DNA of 64,000 nucleotides, from positions 26,001 through 90,000 of the forward strand of contig NZ_JAFCLS010000011.1 in assembly GCF_018131075.1 (NCBI RefSeq), read 5' to 3'. The notes under the pieces were generated by a model. It did no database searches and was not told the origin of the DNA. It worked only from the letters and a program-made list of their open reading frames with translations. The position numbers were made by a program, and so were the translations under genes. This stretch comes from Bradyrhizobium sp. JYMT SZCCT0428. GTDB lineage: Bacteria > Pseudomonadota > Alphaproteobacteria > Rhizobiales > Xanthobacteraceae. The stretch's first letter is position 1. Every line of letters starts with the position of its first letter. This document shows, one piece after another, positions 52,146 to 60,394 of the stretch.

Positions 52146-53897
52146 TCACTTTTCATCGAGACGCCATGCGCCGTCCCAATCGGCGGCCGGCGGGTTTTCC
52201 TGAAACTCACCGATGCGTTTGATGAATACCCTGGACGGACCGTCGCCCGGGACGGCTTCGAGCCCGGCGCTGAAGGCGTGACGCGCGTCGTCCCAACGGC
52301 GCTCGCGATAGGCGGCGAGCCCTTTCGAATAGCTGTCGAGCAGCGACACCTGCTCCGGCTTGAGTTCGTCCTCGCGCCCGATGATCTCGAACACCGTCTC
52401 CGGCTGGCTCTGGCCGACCACGACCAAGCGGTCGATCTCGCGAAACGCTAATCCGTCGCCGGCTGCTGCGATGGTCGGCGCCGAGACCAGGCAATGGCTG
52501 CCATAGGCCTTGTTGGCGCCCTCCAGCCGCGACGCCAGATTCACCGCGTCGCCCATCACAGTGTAGCTCATCATGAATTCCGAACCGATGCTGCCGACCA
52601 GCACCTCGCCGGTCGCAACGCCGATACGGACGTCGCAATCGCTCGGCACCGTGCGCACGCCGAGCAATTCGGGAAGCTCCGTCCGCAACGCCGTCCCGCG
52701 GCGGGCCATGTCGATCGCAGCCAAACAGGCAAGCCGCGCCTGCTCGCCGTCTTCGTTGAACGGAGGACCCCAATAGGCCATGATCGCATCGCCGATATAT
52801 TTGTCGATGATGCCGTGATGGTTGCGGATCGGCCCCGACATCGTCGACAGATAATGGTTCATCACCTTGACCAGCCCCTGCGGCGTCATGCCCGTGCTGA
52901 GGCTGGTGAATCCCTTCATGTCGCAGAACAGCACCGTCATCACGCGCCGCTCGCCGTCGGTTGCGGTCTGCGCCTGCCGGTCGATCAACCCAGCGACGAC
53001 GCGCGGGTCGATATAGCGGCCGAAGGTCTCGCGCATCTTCTCCTTGTGGCGCAACTGTTCGACCATGTTGTTGAACGCGGATGTGAGCTGGCCGATCTCG
53101 TCCCGCGTGGTGACGTCGATCGATCCATCGAGGCGGCCGGCCTCGACGGCGCGGGTGCCATCCAGCAGCCGCCGGACCGGCCGGGTGATGCCCATGCTGA
53201 CGAAGATCGCGAACATCAACCCCAATACGGCCGCCAGTACCGTCAGGATCATAGAGATCACGATGGCCTTTTGCTGGTCACGCATCGTCACCACGGCATC
53301 GCTGCGGACCTGCGCCAGCATATCTTTTCGGATTTCTTCGACCTTCTGGTTGAAATCGTCGCGCAGCGTATCGGCCCGGGCGAGGCTCGCCCTTACCTCG
53401 GCGAAATTACCGGAAGCCAGCAGCGGCAACATCCGCTTGTTCTCATCGCTTAGGTAGCGGCGAAGGTCCTTGTTGACGTTCTCGATCCGGTCGTCGATCC
53501 GGCCGAGTCTGGCGTTATCGGAGTCGGTCGAGGTGTCGTCGATGATCGCATTGATCAGCACCCGCGCGGCCTGCGCTTCCTGATCGATTTCCAGGCCTTT
53601 CGCCTCATAGGTCTTCTGGTGCTCCGCAAACGCGGCGTCGTCGGGCGGTGACTGCGTCTTTGCGATCACCATTCGGCGGACGGCCAGCGCCTGCTCCAGC
53701 GAGCGGACATTCATCCGCGCCAGGTGCCCGTAGGCCTCGACATATTTGCTGCTGAGCTCATCGAGCTGATGGGCGACCTTTCGCGTCATCACCGTCGAAA
53801 GAACCGATGTGATCGCCATCAGGATGATCAGCCCGACCGCGATGGCAAGGATTCGTTTCCGGATCGACGGTCGCAACATGGCTCGGGGCTCTGACAT
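52146..53897 (-). CDS. Membrane class III adenylate cyclase with HAMP domain
   Basis: A 583-residue protein making cAMP from ATP. Helices at about 15-37 and 210-233 enclose a mostly helical periplasmic sensor domain. A HAMP domain (ITRPVRRLLDGTRAVEAGRL) leads to the cyclase domain. All six key residues are seen: metal Asp in FCDMKGFTSLS and IDKYIGDAIMAYWG, adenine-specifying Lys in DKYIGD and Asp in VMGDAVNLASRLEG, and the transition-state Asn and Arg in VNLASRL. A C-terminal TPR-like stretch (YSKGLAAYRERRWDDARHAF) follows. Transcribed alone. Confidence 0.92.
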   Translation of the reverse strand: MSEPRAMLRPSIRKRILAIAVGLIILMAITSVLSTVMTRKVAHQLDELSSKYVEAYGHLARMNVRSLEQALAVRRMVIAKTQSPPDDAAFAEHQKTYEAKGLEIDQEAQAARVLINAIIDDTSTDSDNARLGRIDDRIENVNKDLRRYLSDENKRMLPLLASGNFAEVRASLARADTLRDDFNQKVEEIRKDMLAQVRSDAVVTMRDQQKAIVISMILTVLAAVLGLMFAIFVSMGITRPVRRLLDGTRAVEAGRLDGSIDVTTRDEIGQLTSAFNNMVEQLRHKEKMRETFGRYIDPRVVAGLIDRQAQTATDGERRVMTVLFCDMKGFTSLSTGMTPQGLVKVMNHYLSTMSGPIRNHHGIIDKYIGDAIMAYWGPPFNEDGEQARLACLAAIDMARRGTALRTELPELLGVRTVPSDCDVRIGVATGEVLVGSIGSEFMMSYTVMGDAVNLASRLEGANKAYGSHCLVSAPTIAAAGDGLAFREIDRLVVVGQSQPETVFEIIGREDELKPEQVSLLDSYSKGLAAYRERRWDDARHAFSAGLEAVPGDGPSRVFIKRIGEFQENPPAADWDGAWRLDEK

Positions 53898-54057
53898 AAC
53901 GGGCGGACCGGAATGGATGGCGGGGCAAACGAAAAAGCCCGGCCGATCGGATCGGCCAGGCTTGTTCTTTAGCTCGCGCAGGTAAATTAAGCACGAGCCC
54001 GCGGGTTATAATTGGTGAGGGTTTCTGTTGGACTCCAAGCGGAGCACCGTTCTTGCC

Positions 54058-54171
54058 ACCTCCCCCCTTGCGGGGGAGGTCGAACGCGAAGCGTTCGGGA
54101 GAGGGGTGGCCACGGCGGGACCGCCCGTGTGAACCCCTCTCCCCGCCCCTCCCCCGCAAGGGGGGGAGGGA
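54058..54171. repeat. Palindromic intergenic repeat
   Basis: Arms CTCCCCCCTTGCGGGGGAGG and CCCTCCCCCGCAAGGGGGGG, with inner GAGAGGGGT/ACCCCTCTC. Sits between the cyclase gene start and the AhpD-like gene end; the rest of this 297-base gap shows no gene. Confidence 0.75.
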
Positions 54172-54194
54172 GCATGAACAGTGTGCCTTAGGGC

Positions 54195-54650
54195 TCACAC
54201 CTTCCAGACGCCCACCGGCTGGCGCACCGCGACGTTGAGCCTGTTCCAGACATTGATATTGGCGATCGCCAGGACCAGCGCTGCAAGCTCCGCTTCGTCG
54301 AAATGCTTGTCGGCCTCGTTCCAGATCGCATCCGGCACCGGGTCGGCGCGGTCGCTGATGCGGGTCAGCGCTTCCGTCAGCGCCAATGCGGCGCGCTCGG
54401 CCTCCGTGAAGTAGGGCGTGTCGTGCCAGGCCGCGACCGCGAACAGCCGCTCATCGGTCTCGCCGGCTTTCCTGGCGATCTTCGGGTGCATGTCGACGCA
54501 GACGCTGCAGCCGTTGATCTGGCTGGCGCGCAGATGCACCAGTTCGAGCAGCTTTTCCGGCAAGCTGTTCTTGGTCAGTTCGCCGAGCGCGTGCAGCGCT
54601 TTCATGGCGTCGGGAACGACCATGACGGGGTGGTTCATTCGAGCCTGCAT
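54195..54650 (-). CDS. Carboxymuconolactone decarboxylase/AhpD-like protein
   Basis: A 151-residue helical protein with the alkylhydroperoxidase motif (E-x11-CxxCxxxH) in ELVHLRASQINGCSVCVDMH. It probably reduces peroxides or acts in redox defence. I set the start at the ATG at 54650, seven bases after GGAGAG; the frame opens at 54665. It is divergent from the ECF sigma gene, the usual partner arrangement for this sigma type, and has a matching promoter element at 54738-54764. Confidence 0.87.
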   Translation of the reverse strand: MQARMNHPVMVVPDAMKALHALGELTKNSLPEKLLELVHLRASQINGCSVCVDMHPKIARKAGETDERLFAVAAWHDTPYFTEAERAALALTEALTRISDRADPVPDAIWNEADKHFDEAELAALVLAIANINVWNRLNVAVRQPVGVWKV

Positions 54651-54702
54651 CATTTCTCTCTCCATCCTTTGGTTCGGTTTTGACGTGACCGCGCCGATTT
54701 GC

Positions 54703-54729
54703 TGTCACATCGGCGGGGTTTCGTTCGTC
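54703..54729 (+). promoter_or_regulatory. ECF41-type promoter of the sigma gene
   Basis: TGTCACA (54703-54709), 16-base spacer, CGTC (54726-54729). This equals the consensus I recall for ECF41-group sigma factors. Start of transcription would be near 54736, about 30 bases before the sigma ATG at 54766, implying self-activation. Confidence 0.65.
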
Positions 54730-54737
54730 ATAGCCAT

Positions 54738-54764
54738 GACGAGACACGACATGGGAATGTGACC
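54738..54764 (-). promoter_or_regulatory. ECF41-type promoter of the AhpD-like gene
   Basis: On the minus strand: GGTCACA (54764-54758), 16-base spacer, CGTC (54741-54738). One base differs from the + strand element. Transcription would begin near 54731 and give about 80 bases of leader to the AhpD-like ATG. The two -10 boxes are only 8 bases apart and mirror each other. Confidence 0.6.
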
Positions 54765-54765
54765 G

Positions 54766-55632
54766 ATGGACGAGAAAAAGTTTCTGGCCGAGAAATTCGA
54801 GGCCAACCGGGCCCATCTGAGGGCGGTGGCCTACCGCATGCTGGGATCGACCGCCGAGGTCGACGACGCCGTGCAGGAGACCTGGCTACGGTTGAGCCGT
54901 ACCGATACCGGCGCGGTCGAAAACCTCGGCGGCTGGCTGACCACGGTGGTCGCCCGCGTCTGCCTCGACATGCTGCGGTCACGCAAATCGCGGCGCGAGG
55001 AACCGATGGGCCCGGACGTGGCGGAACCCATCGCCAACGACGAACACGAGCGCGATGCTGATATGGCCGATTCCGTCGGCGCGGCGCTGTTGGTGGTGCT
55101 GGAGACGCTGGCGCCGGCCGAACGGCTGGCGTTCGTGCTGCACGACATGTTCGCTGTTCCCTTTGAGGAGATCGCGCCGATCGTCGGCCGCACGCCCGCC
55201 GCAGCGAGGCAACTCGCCAGCCGCGCCCGCCGCCGGGTGCAGGGCACCCCGCCCGCGCCGGACGCCGATTTCAGGCGGCAGAAACAGATCGTCGATGCGT
55301 TTCTGGCGGCCTCGCGCGGCGGTGACTTCGAAGGGCTGCTCGCGGTGCTGGATCCTGACGTGGTGTTCCGCGCCGACCAGGCCGCCCAGCGGCTGGGTTC
55401 GCTGCCGGAAATCCGCGGCGCGGCGGCGGTTGCCGAAACCTTCAAGGGCCGCGCCCAGGCTGCAAAGCCCGCGCTGGTCGACGGCGCGCTGGCGGTCGCT
55501 GTCGTGCTCGGCGGGCAATTGCGCATCGTGCTGCGGCTGACCATCAGCGGCGAGCGGATATCGGCGCTGGACGCGGTGGCGGACGCGGAAGCGATCGGCA
55601 CGTTCGACGTGGAAGTGCTTGCGCCCGGCTAG
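54766..55632 (+). CDS. ECF sigma factor with SnoaL-like C-terminus (ECF41/SigJ-like)
   Basis: A 288-residue sigma factor. Region 2 is in AHLRAVAYRMLGSTAEVDDAVQETWLRLSR; region 4 is in LAPAERLAFVLHDMFAVPFEEIAPIVGRTPAAARQLASRARRRV (both given over several motifs). The last 110 residues are a SnoaL/NTF2-like domain (FLAASRGGDFEGLLAVLDPDVVF across the segment) that in this group controls activity in place of an anti-sigma factor. The divergent AhpD-like gene is its likely target. The usual DGGGR motif of ECF41 is not obvious, so it may belong to a sister group. Confidence 0.88.
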   Translation: MDEKKFLAEKFEANRAHLRAVAYRMLGSTAEVDDAVQETWLRLSRTDTGAVENLGGWLTTVVARVCLDMLRSRKSRREEPMGPDVAEPIANDEHERDADMADSVGAALLVVLETLAPAERLAFVLHDMFAVPFEEIAPIVGRTPAAARQLASRARRRVQGTPPAPDADFRRQKQIVDAFLAASRGGDFEGLLAVLDPDVVFRADQAAQRLGSLPEIRGAAAVAETFKGRAQAAKPALVDGALAVAVVLGGQLRIVLRLTISGERISALDAVADAEAIGTFDVEVLAPG

Positions 55633-55696
55633 CTTCTGCCAGAATTCCACACTTGAAGGCCCCTTGACCGGGCAGGCTGCCGGGGGTATCCATATC

Positions 55697-55716
55697 GAAT
55701 ACGGAATTCCGTATTC
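55697..55716. promoter_or_regulatory. Perfect 20-bp palindrome, likely GntR operator
   Basis: GAATACGGAATTCCGTATTC is fully self-complementary. It ends 17 bases before the ATG of the GntR-family regulator gene, so it probably overlaps the promoter and serves as the binding site for that regulator. Confidence 0.7.
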
Positions 55717-55733
55717 CATTTTGGACCCCTGGC

Positions 55734-56408
55734 ATGATCCCGTTAGATCCGCTCCCCAACCTGATCGACCAAGTCTATGCCCGGATCCTCGAGGCGATCA
55801 TCGATCGCACGCTGCCGCCGGGGCAGCGCATCACCCAGAACGAGCTGGCCGAGAAGCTTGGCGTATCGCGCCAGCCGGTTTCCCACGCCCTGCATCTGCT
55901 GCACCGGCAGGGCCTAGTGGCCGAGAGCGGCCGCCGCGGCTTTGAGGTCACCGAGCTGGACCCGGCGCGTATCCGGCAGCTCTACGAGGTCCGCGGGGCC
56001 ATCGACGCCCTGGCGGCACGACTTGCCGCCGGACGCGTGAAAACCGACACGGCCGGGCGCGCGGCGCTGGACGCGGCCCTGGAGGCCGGCCGGACCATCG
56101 GCGAGGACACGCCGCTGGCGCGGCTGATTGCACTCGACGTCGATTTTCACAGCGCGATCTACCGCCTCGCAGGGAACCCTGCGATCGAGGAAATGATCGC
56201 GCCGCAATGGCCGCATATGCGCCGCTCGATGGCCACCGTGCTGGCCGAACTCGATTACCGCGACAGCGCCTGGAGCGAACACGAGGCGATCGCCGTGCAG
56301 ATCCTGGCCGGCAATGCCGGGAAAGCCGAGGCTGCGGCATTGGCGCATGCGCAAACGGCGGGACGGATGACGGAGGAAAGACTGAAGGCGACGGACAAGG
56401 CGGCGTAG
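55734..56408 (+). CDS. GntR-family transcriptional regulator (FadR/FCD subfamily)
   Basis: A 224-residue dimeric repressor/activator. The winged helix is at about 10-75 (LIDQVYARILEAIIDRTLPP, ITQNELAEKLGVSRQPVSHA, GLVAESGRRGFEVTEL), and the FCD ligand domain follows with metal-type residues in IALDVDFHSAIYRLAGNP and a late histidine in WSEHEAIAVQIL. FCD domains bind organic acids. It precedes the PhyH and SAF-oxidoreductase genes on the same strand and probably controls them and itself via the palindrome upstream. Confidence 0.9.
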   Translation: MIPLDPLPNLIDQVYARILEAIIDRTLPPGQRITQNELAEKLGVSRQPVSHALHLLHRQGLVAESGRRGFEVTELDPARIRQLYEVRGAIDALAARLAAGRVKTDTAGRAALDAALEAGRTIGEDTPLARLIALDVDFHSAIYRLAGNPAIEEMIAPQWPHMRRSMATVLAELDYRDSAWSEHEAIAVQILAGNAGKAEAAALAHAQTAGRMTEERLKATDKAA

Positions 56409-56419
56409 CAGCAGGGAAT

Positions 56420-56514
56420 CCTCATCCTGAGGAGCGGCGAAGCCGCGTCTCGAAGGATGGGCCGGCGGCCTCATGGTTCGAGACGCGCGAAGACGCGCTC
56501 CTCACCATGAGGGG
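56420..56514. repeat. Palindromic intergenic repeat, CCTCATCCTGAGGAGC type
   Basis: Arms CTCATCCTGAGGAGCGGCGA and CGCTCCTCACCATGAGGGGA with inner GCGTCTCGAA/TTCGAGACGC. A common Bradyrhizobium-type dispersed repeat. Between the GntR and PhyH genes. Confidence 0.75.
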
Positions 56515-56544
56515 AGAGAAACAAAAACAAAGGGAGAGACGACC

Positions 56545-57345
56545 ATGAAACTCACGCAAGAACAGATCGACTATTTCAACCGCGAAGGCTGGCTGTTTCT
56601 GCCCGAGCTGTTCAGCCCCGAGGAAGTGGCCTATCTCGCGCGCGAGGCCGTCAGCATCTATGACGCTGATCGACCCGAGGTGTGGCGCGAGAAGAGCGGC
56701 GCGCCGCGCACCGCCTTTGCCGCCCATCTCTACAACGAGGCGTTCGGCGCGCTTGGGGCGCATCCGCGCATGATCGAGCCGATCGAGCAGCTGTTCGGCG
56801 AAAAACTTTACATGCACCAGTTCAAGATCAACGCCAAAGCCGCCTTCACCGGCGACGTCTGGCAATGGCACCAGGATTACGGCACCTGGAAGCGCGACGA
56901 CGGCATGCCGGAGCCGCGCGCGATGAACATCGCGATCTTCCTCGACGAGGTGATGCCGATCAACGGCCCCCTGATGCTGGTGCCGAAGAGCCAGACCGCC
57001 GGCGACCTCAAGGCCTCGCACGATCTGGAGACCACCTCCTATCCGCTATGGACGCTGGACGAGGCCACGGTGACGAGGCTGGTGCAGGAAGGCGGCATCG
57101 TCGCGCCGACCGGCAAGGCCGGCGGCATGCTGATGTTCCACGGCAATCTGGTGCACGGTTCGGCCGGCAACATCACGCCCTATCCGCGCAAGATCGTCTA
57201 TTTGACGCTGAATGCGGTCTCGAACTACATCCGCACCCCGACACGGCCGGAGTATATCGCCCACCGCGATTTCACGCCGATCCAGACCGTGGATGACGAC
57301 GCGCTGCTGCGGCTCGCGCGGGCGCATCGCCAGGCGGCGGAGTAG
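56545..57345 (+). CDS. Phytanoyl-CoA dioxygenase (PhyH) family oxygenase
   Basis: A 266-residue Fe(II)/2-oxoglutarate-dependent hydroxylase. The HxD metal pair is in VWQWHQDYGTWKRDDGMPEP (H109, D111) and the distal His in MFHGNLVHGSAGN (H204). The segment is close to the ectoine hydroxylase EctD pattern WHSDFETWHxEDGMP, but not the same, so the substrate is probably another small polar compound. I chose the ATG at 56545, which has AGGGAGAG upstream; the frame opens at 56473 in a repeat. It lies between the regulator and SAF oxidoreductase genes. Confidence 0.9.
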   Translation: MKLTQEQIDYFNREGWLFLPELFSPEEVAYLAREAVSIYDADRPEVWREKSGAPRTAFAAHLYNEAFGALGAHPRMIEPIEQLFGEKLYMHQFKINAKAAFTGDVWQWHQDYGTWKRDDGMPEPRAMNIAIFLDEVMPINGPLMLVPKSQTAGDLKASHDLETTSYPLWTLDEATVTRLVQEGGIVAPTGKAGGMLMFHGNLVHGSAGNITPYPRKIVYLTLNAVSNYIRTPTRPEYIAHRDFTPIQTVDDDALLRLARAHRQAAE

Positions 57346-57370
57346 TCGTCAAAGCCGCATTTCAATCAGC

Positions 57371-57471
57371 CGTCATTCCGGGGCGACGCGCAGCGTCGAG
57401 CCCGGAATCCATAACCACGATCGGGAGTATGGATTCCGGGCTCGCGCCAAGAGGCGCGCCCCGGAATGACG
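57371..57471. repeat. Palindromic intergenic repeat, CGTCATTCCGGGG type
   Basis: Arms CGTCATTCCGGGGCGACGCG and GGCGCGCCCCGGAATGACG with inner GAGCCCGGAATCCAT/ATGGATTCCGGGCTC. Between the PhyH and SAF-oxidoreductase genes. Confidence 0.8.
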
Positions 57472-57494
57472 AGAAGTAGAACGGATTCCCCGCC

Positions 57495-58808
57495 ATGAAC
57501 CTCCACCACCTCCTCCAGGCCCGCCATGCCGCCGGCAAACCGGTTCGCGTCGCGCTGATCGGCGCCGGCAAATTCGGCTCGATGTTCCTGGCACAGGTGC
57601 CGCACACGCCGGGACTTGAGGTGCCGCTGATCATCGATCTCGACCGCGACCGCGCGCGCGAGGCGTGCCGAACCGTCGGCTGGGACCAGGAGCGGATCGC
57701 ACGGACCGCCTTCACCGATGACGGCCTGCGCGCGATCGCCGGCGGGGCGATGGATGTCGTGGTGGAAGCGACCGGCAATCCGGCCGTCGGCATCCGGCAT
57801 GCCCGCGCCGCGATTGCGGCCGGCAAGCATGTCGTGATGGTCAATGTCGAAGCCGATGTGCTGGCAGGCCCCCTGCTCGCCGAGGAAGCCCGCAAGGCCG
57901 GTGTGGTCTATTCGCTGGCCTATGGCGATCAGCCGGCGCTCACATCAGAGATGGTGGACTGGGCGCGCGCCACTGGATTCCGCGTCGTCGCCGCCGGCAA
58001 AGGAACAAAATATCTGCCGGCCTATCACGACGTGACGCCGGAAGGCGTTTGGGGTCATTACGGCCTCACCGCCGATGAGGCGCAATCGGCCGGCATGAAT
58101 CCGCAAATGTTCAACTCGTTTCTCGACGGCACCAAATCCGCGATCGAGATGGCGGCAATCGCCAACGCTTGCCAGCTCGACGTGCCGACGGGCGGCCTGC
58201 TGTTTCCACCCTGCGGCGTCGACGACCTGCCGCATGTGATGCGGCCGCGCGACAAAGGCGGCGTGCTCGAGAAATCCGGCGTGGTGGAAGTGGTGTCGTC
58301 GCTGGAGCGCGACGGCAGGGCGGTGTTTCGCGATCTGCGCTGGGGCGTCTACGTCGTGCTGGAAGCGCCGAACGATTACGCCGCCGACTGTTTCAAGCAA
58401 TACGGGCTGAAGACCGACGCTTCGGGCAGGTTTGCGGCGATGTACAAGCCGTATCATCTGATCGGACTGGAGCTGAACATCTCGATCCTGTCGGCGGCGT
58501 TGCGTAACGAGCCGACCGGGCAACCGCATGGTTTTCGCGGGGACGTCGCCGCGGTCGCGAAACGCGATCTGCGCGCCGGCGAAATGCTCGACGGCGAAGG
58601 CGGCTACACGGTGTGGGGCAAATTGATGCCGGCAGCCGCCAGCCTCAAGGCCGGCGCGCTGCCGATTGGTCTCGCCCATCGCGTCAAACTGAAGAACAAC
58701 GTCGCCCACGGCGCCGTGGTGCGCTGGAGCGATGTCGAGGTCGACGAAGCCAACGATACCATCAAGACGCGCAAGGCGATGGAAGCGAAGTTTGCGCGCG
58801 GCTCCTGA
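57495..58808 (+). CDS. Homoserine dehydrogenase-like oxidoreductase with C-terminal SAF domain
   Basis: A 437-residue protein of the COG4091 type. The Rossmann motif is VRVALIGAGKFGSMFLAQVP; DVVVEATGNPAVGIRHARAA and KHVVMVNVEADVLAG resemble homoserine dehydrogenase. The C-terminus (AVAKRDLRAGEMLDGEGGYT, LKNNVAHGAVVRWSDVEVDE) is a SAF domain as in sialic acid synthases and altronate dehydratases. The true substrate is unknown. It likely works with the PhyH oxygenase under the GntR regulator in a small-molecule degradation route. Confidence 0.88.
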   Translation: MNLHHLLQARHAAGKPVRVALIGAGKFGSMFLAQVPHTPGLEVPLIIDLDRDRAREACRTVGWDQERIARTAFTDDGLRAIAGGAMDVVVEATGNPAVGIRHARAAIAAGKHVVMVNVEADVLAGPLLAEEARKAGVVYSLAYGDQPALTSEMVDWARATGFRVVAAGKGTKYLPAYHDVTPEGVWGHYGLTADEAQSAGMNPQMFNSFLDGTKSAIEMAAIANACQLDVPTGGLLFPPCGVDDLPHVMRPRDKGGVLEKSGVVEVVSSLERDGRAVFRDLRWGVYVVLEAPNDYAADCFKQYGLKTDASGRFAAMYKPYHLIGLELNISILSAALRNEPTGQPHGFRGDVAAVAKRDLRAGEMLDGEGGYTVWGKLMPAAASLKAGALPIGLAHRVKLKNNVAHGAVVRWSDVEVDEANDTIKTRKAMEAKFARGS

Positions 58809-58841
58809 TTTGCCGTGGGCCGTGCCAACTTGGCGCGGCCG

Positions 58842-59867
58842 TCACGCCCAGACGTTGCCCAACTTCGTCGCCAGCCACTTTGCCAGCGCGGCGTTGACGG
58901 CAACGGGGCACTCCTGCGCCATCCAGTGGCCCGATTGAACCACCACTTCGGTCAGATTCACACAGTGCTCGCGCATCGGTTCGGCAAGGCGCGAGCCCAT
59001 TGTATCGCAAGTCACATCATGCGCCGCATGCAGGAACAGCACCGGCATGCCGAGCCTGCCGCCGTTGACTGCCTTTGCCGCGTAAGCCACGTTCCGATCG
59101 TGGTTCATGTACCAGGAGTCCGGACCGAAGAAGCCGTTGCGTTCCAGCGCGGCCGTGTACGCGGCAAGGTCCGCTTCGGTCAGCACATCGGTATCGAGGG
59201 GCACGTCGGGCGCCATGCCCGCACCGCCAAACCAGCCGCCATCCTGACGCATCGTGGACGTGCGGGACGGTTGACCTCGCCCCGCCGGATTGCCCTTGCG
59301 GAACAGCGCCTTCACCGTGTTGCGCGTATTGGCCTCGAAGGCGGCGGACGCGGCCGGAAAATTCTCCTGGTAGAATAGCTGATACTCCCACTGGCCTGCC
59401 GGGAATTTGCTCTCCGGGTAGAGCGTCCGATCCACCAGGGGGAGGAAACTTTTCGGCGCGAAGCCGCCGGGCAGATAAGGCACGCACAGATTGGCAACGC
59501 CATGGCATCGATCCGGATGATGGCTGGCGATATCCCAAACGACGGGGCTTCCCCAGTCGTGCCCCACCCAGACGGCTTTCTCGCGTCCGAACGAGTCCAG
59601 TAGTTCGATCATGTCGCGCACACTGTTTTCGACGGCGTAATCCGCGTGCTGTCCGTAGACGCTGGACCTGCCGTATCCACGCATGTCCGGCGCCACGCAA
59701 CGGAATCCGAGTTCAGCTAACACTGGCAGCTGGTGACGCCAGCTGATCGACAGTTCGGGCCAGCCATGCAGGAAGCTGATCATCGGCGCATCGGGGGCGC
59801 CGCAGGCGAGATAAGCGGTCGTATGACGCTTCGTCTTCACGACATGCTCGGTAATCGGAAATGGCAT
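58842..59867 (-). CDS. Alpha/beta hydrolase, epoxide hydrolase-like
   Basis: A 341-residue enzyme. It has the oxyanion motif HGWPELSISWRHQLP, the nucleophile elbow VWVGHDWGSPVVWDIA (Asp, epoxide hydrolase type), a cap domain, and the catalytic His in VVQSGHWMAQECP. The elbow aspartate points to epoxide hydrolase or haloalkane/fluoroacetate dehalogenase activity. It converges on the SAF-oxidoreductase gene with a 33-base gap. Confidence 0.88.
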   Translation of the reverse strand: MPFPITEHVVKTKRHTTAYLACGAPDAPMISFLHGWPELSISWRHQLPVLAELGFRCVAPDMRGYGRSSVYGQHADYAVENSVRDMIELLDSFGREKAVWVGHDWGSPVVWDIASHHPDRCHGVANLCVPYLPGGFAPKSFLPLVDRTLYPESKFPAGQWEYQLFYQENFPAASAAFEANTRNTVKALFRKGNPAGRGQPSRTSTMRQDGGWFGGAGMAPDVPLDTDVLTEADLAAYTAALERNGFFGPDSWYMNHDRNVAYAAKAVNGGRLGMPVLFLHAAHDVTCDTMGSRLAEPMREHCVNLTEVVVQSGHWMAQECPVAVNAALAKWLATKLGNVWA

Positions 59868-59955
59868 TGCAGCTACCCCACCCGTTTGCGCTGGCCGCGA
59901 GCTTTTATAGGAGGCGGAACGACAAGATCAGGCAAGTTCAAAGATCGCGCCGCGC

Positions 59956-60327
59956 CTAAGTTGGCTTGCGGCGGCAGACCGCCTCGATGTTGTGGCCGTC
60001 GGGATCGAGCACGAAGGCCCCGTAGTAATCTTCGTGATAGTTCGGGCGCAGCCCCGGTTGGCCATTGTCGCGTCCCCCGGCTGTGAGCGCAGCCTGGTGA
60101 AACCGGTCCACGGTTTCCCTGTCGTGGGCCGCAAAGGCGACGTGGCTGCCGGTTTGCGAAGCGGTTTTCTCGCCGATCCAGAAGAATGCCTTGCGGTCGG
60201 CCCCATAGCCGGCGGCGGTTGGACCGTCAGCGTACAAGCGCTCGATGCCGAGCGGACGAAGCGCCTGATCGTAGAATTTCCTTGACCGCTCGAAATCGCT
60301 GACGCCCAGCGAGACGTGATCCAGCAT
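59956..60327 (-). CDS. VOC-family protein (glyoxalase/dioxygenase fold)
   Basis: A 123-residue protein from the ATG at 60327 (frame opens at 60357). It has the paired beta-alpha-beta modules MLDHVSLGVSDFERSRKFYD and YYGAFVLDPDGHNIEAVCRR, with metal-ligand candidates His4 and the Glu in NIEAV. The substrate is not predictable; members include glyoxalases and resistance proteins. It lies between the hydrolase and the reductase genes, all leftward. Confidence 0.87.
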   Translation of the reverse strand: MLDHVSLGVSDFERSRKFYDQALRPLGIERLYADGPTAAGYGADRKAFFWIGEKTASQTGSHVAFAAHDRETVDRFHQAALTAGGRDNGQPGLRPNYHEDYYGAFVLDPDGHNIEAVCRRKPT

Positions 60328-60394
60328 TGCAGCCTCCTGATTATCTCGGGGATTCATGATGGCATCTGGCGAGGATCGGCGCAGCCCAAATTTG

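Noticed and set aside
54766..55632. Considered as an anti-sigma/sigma fusion
   Set aside because: The C-terminal domain is SnoaL/NTF2-like, not an anti-sigma zinc domain.
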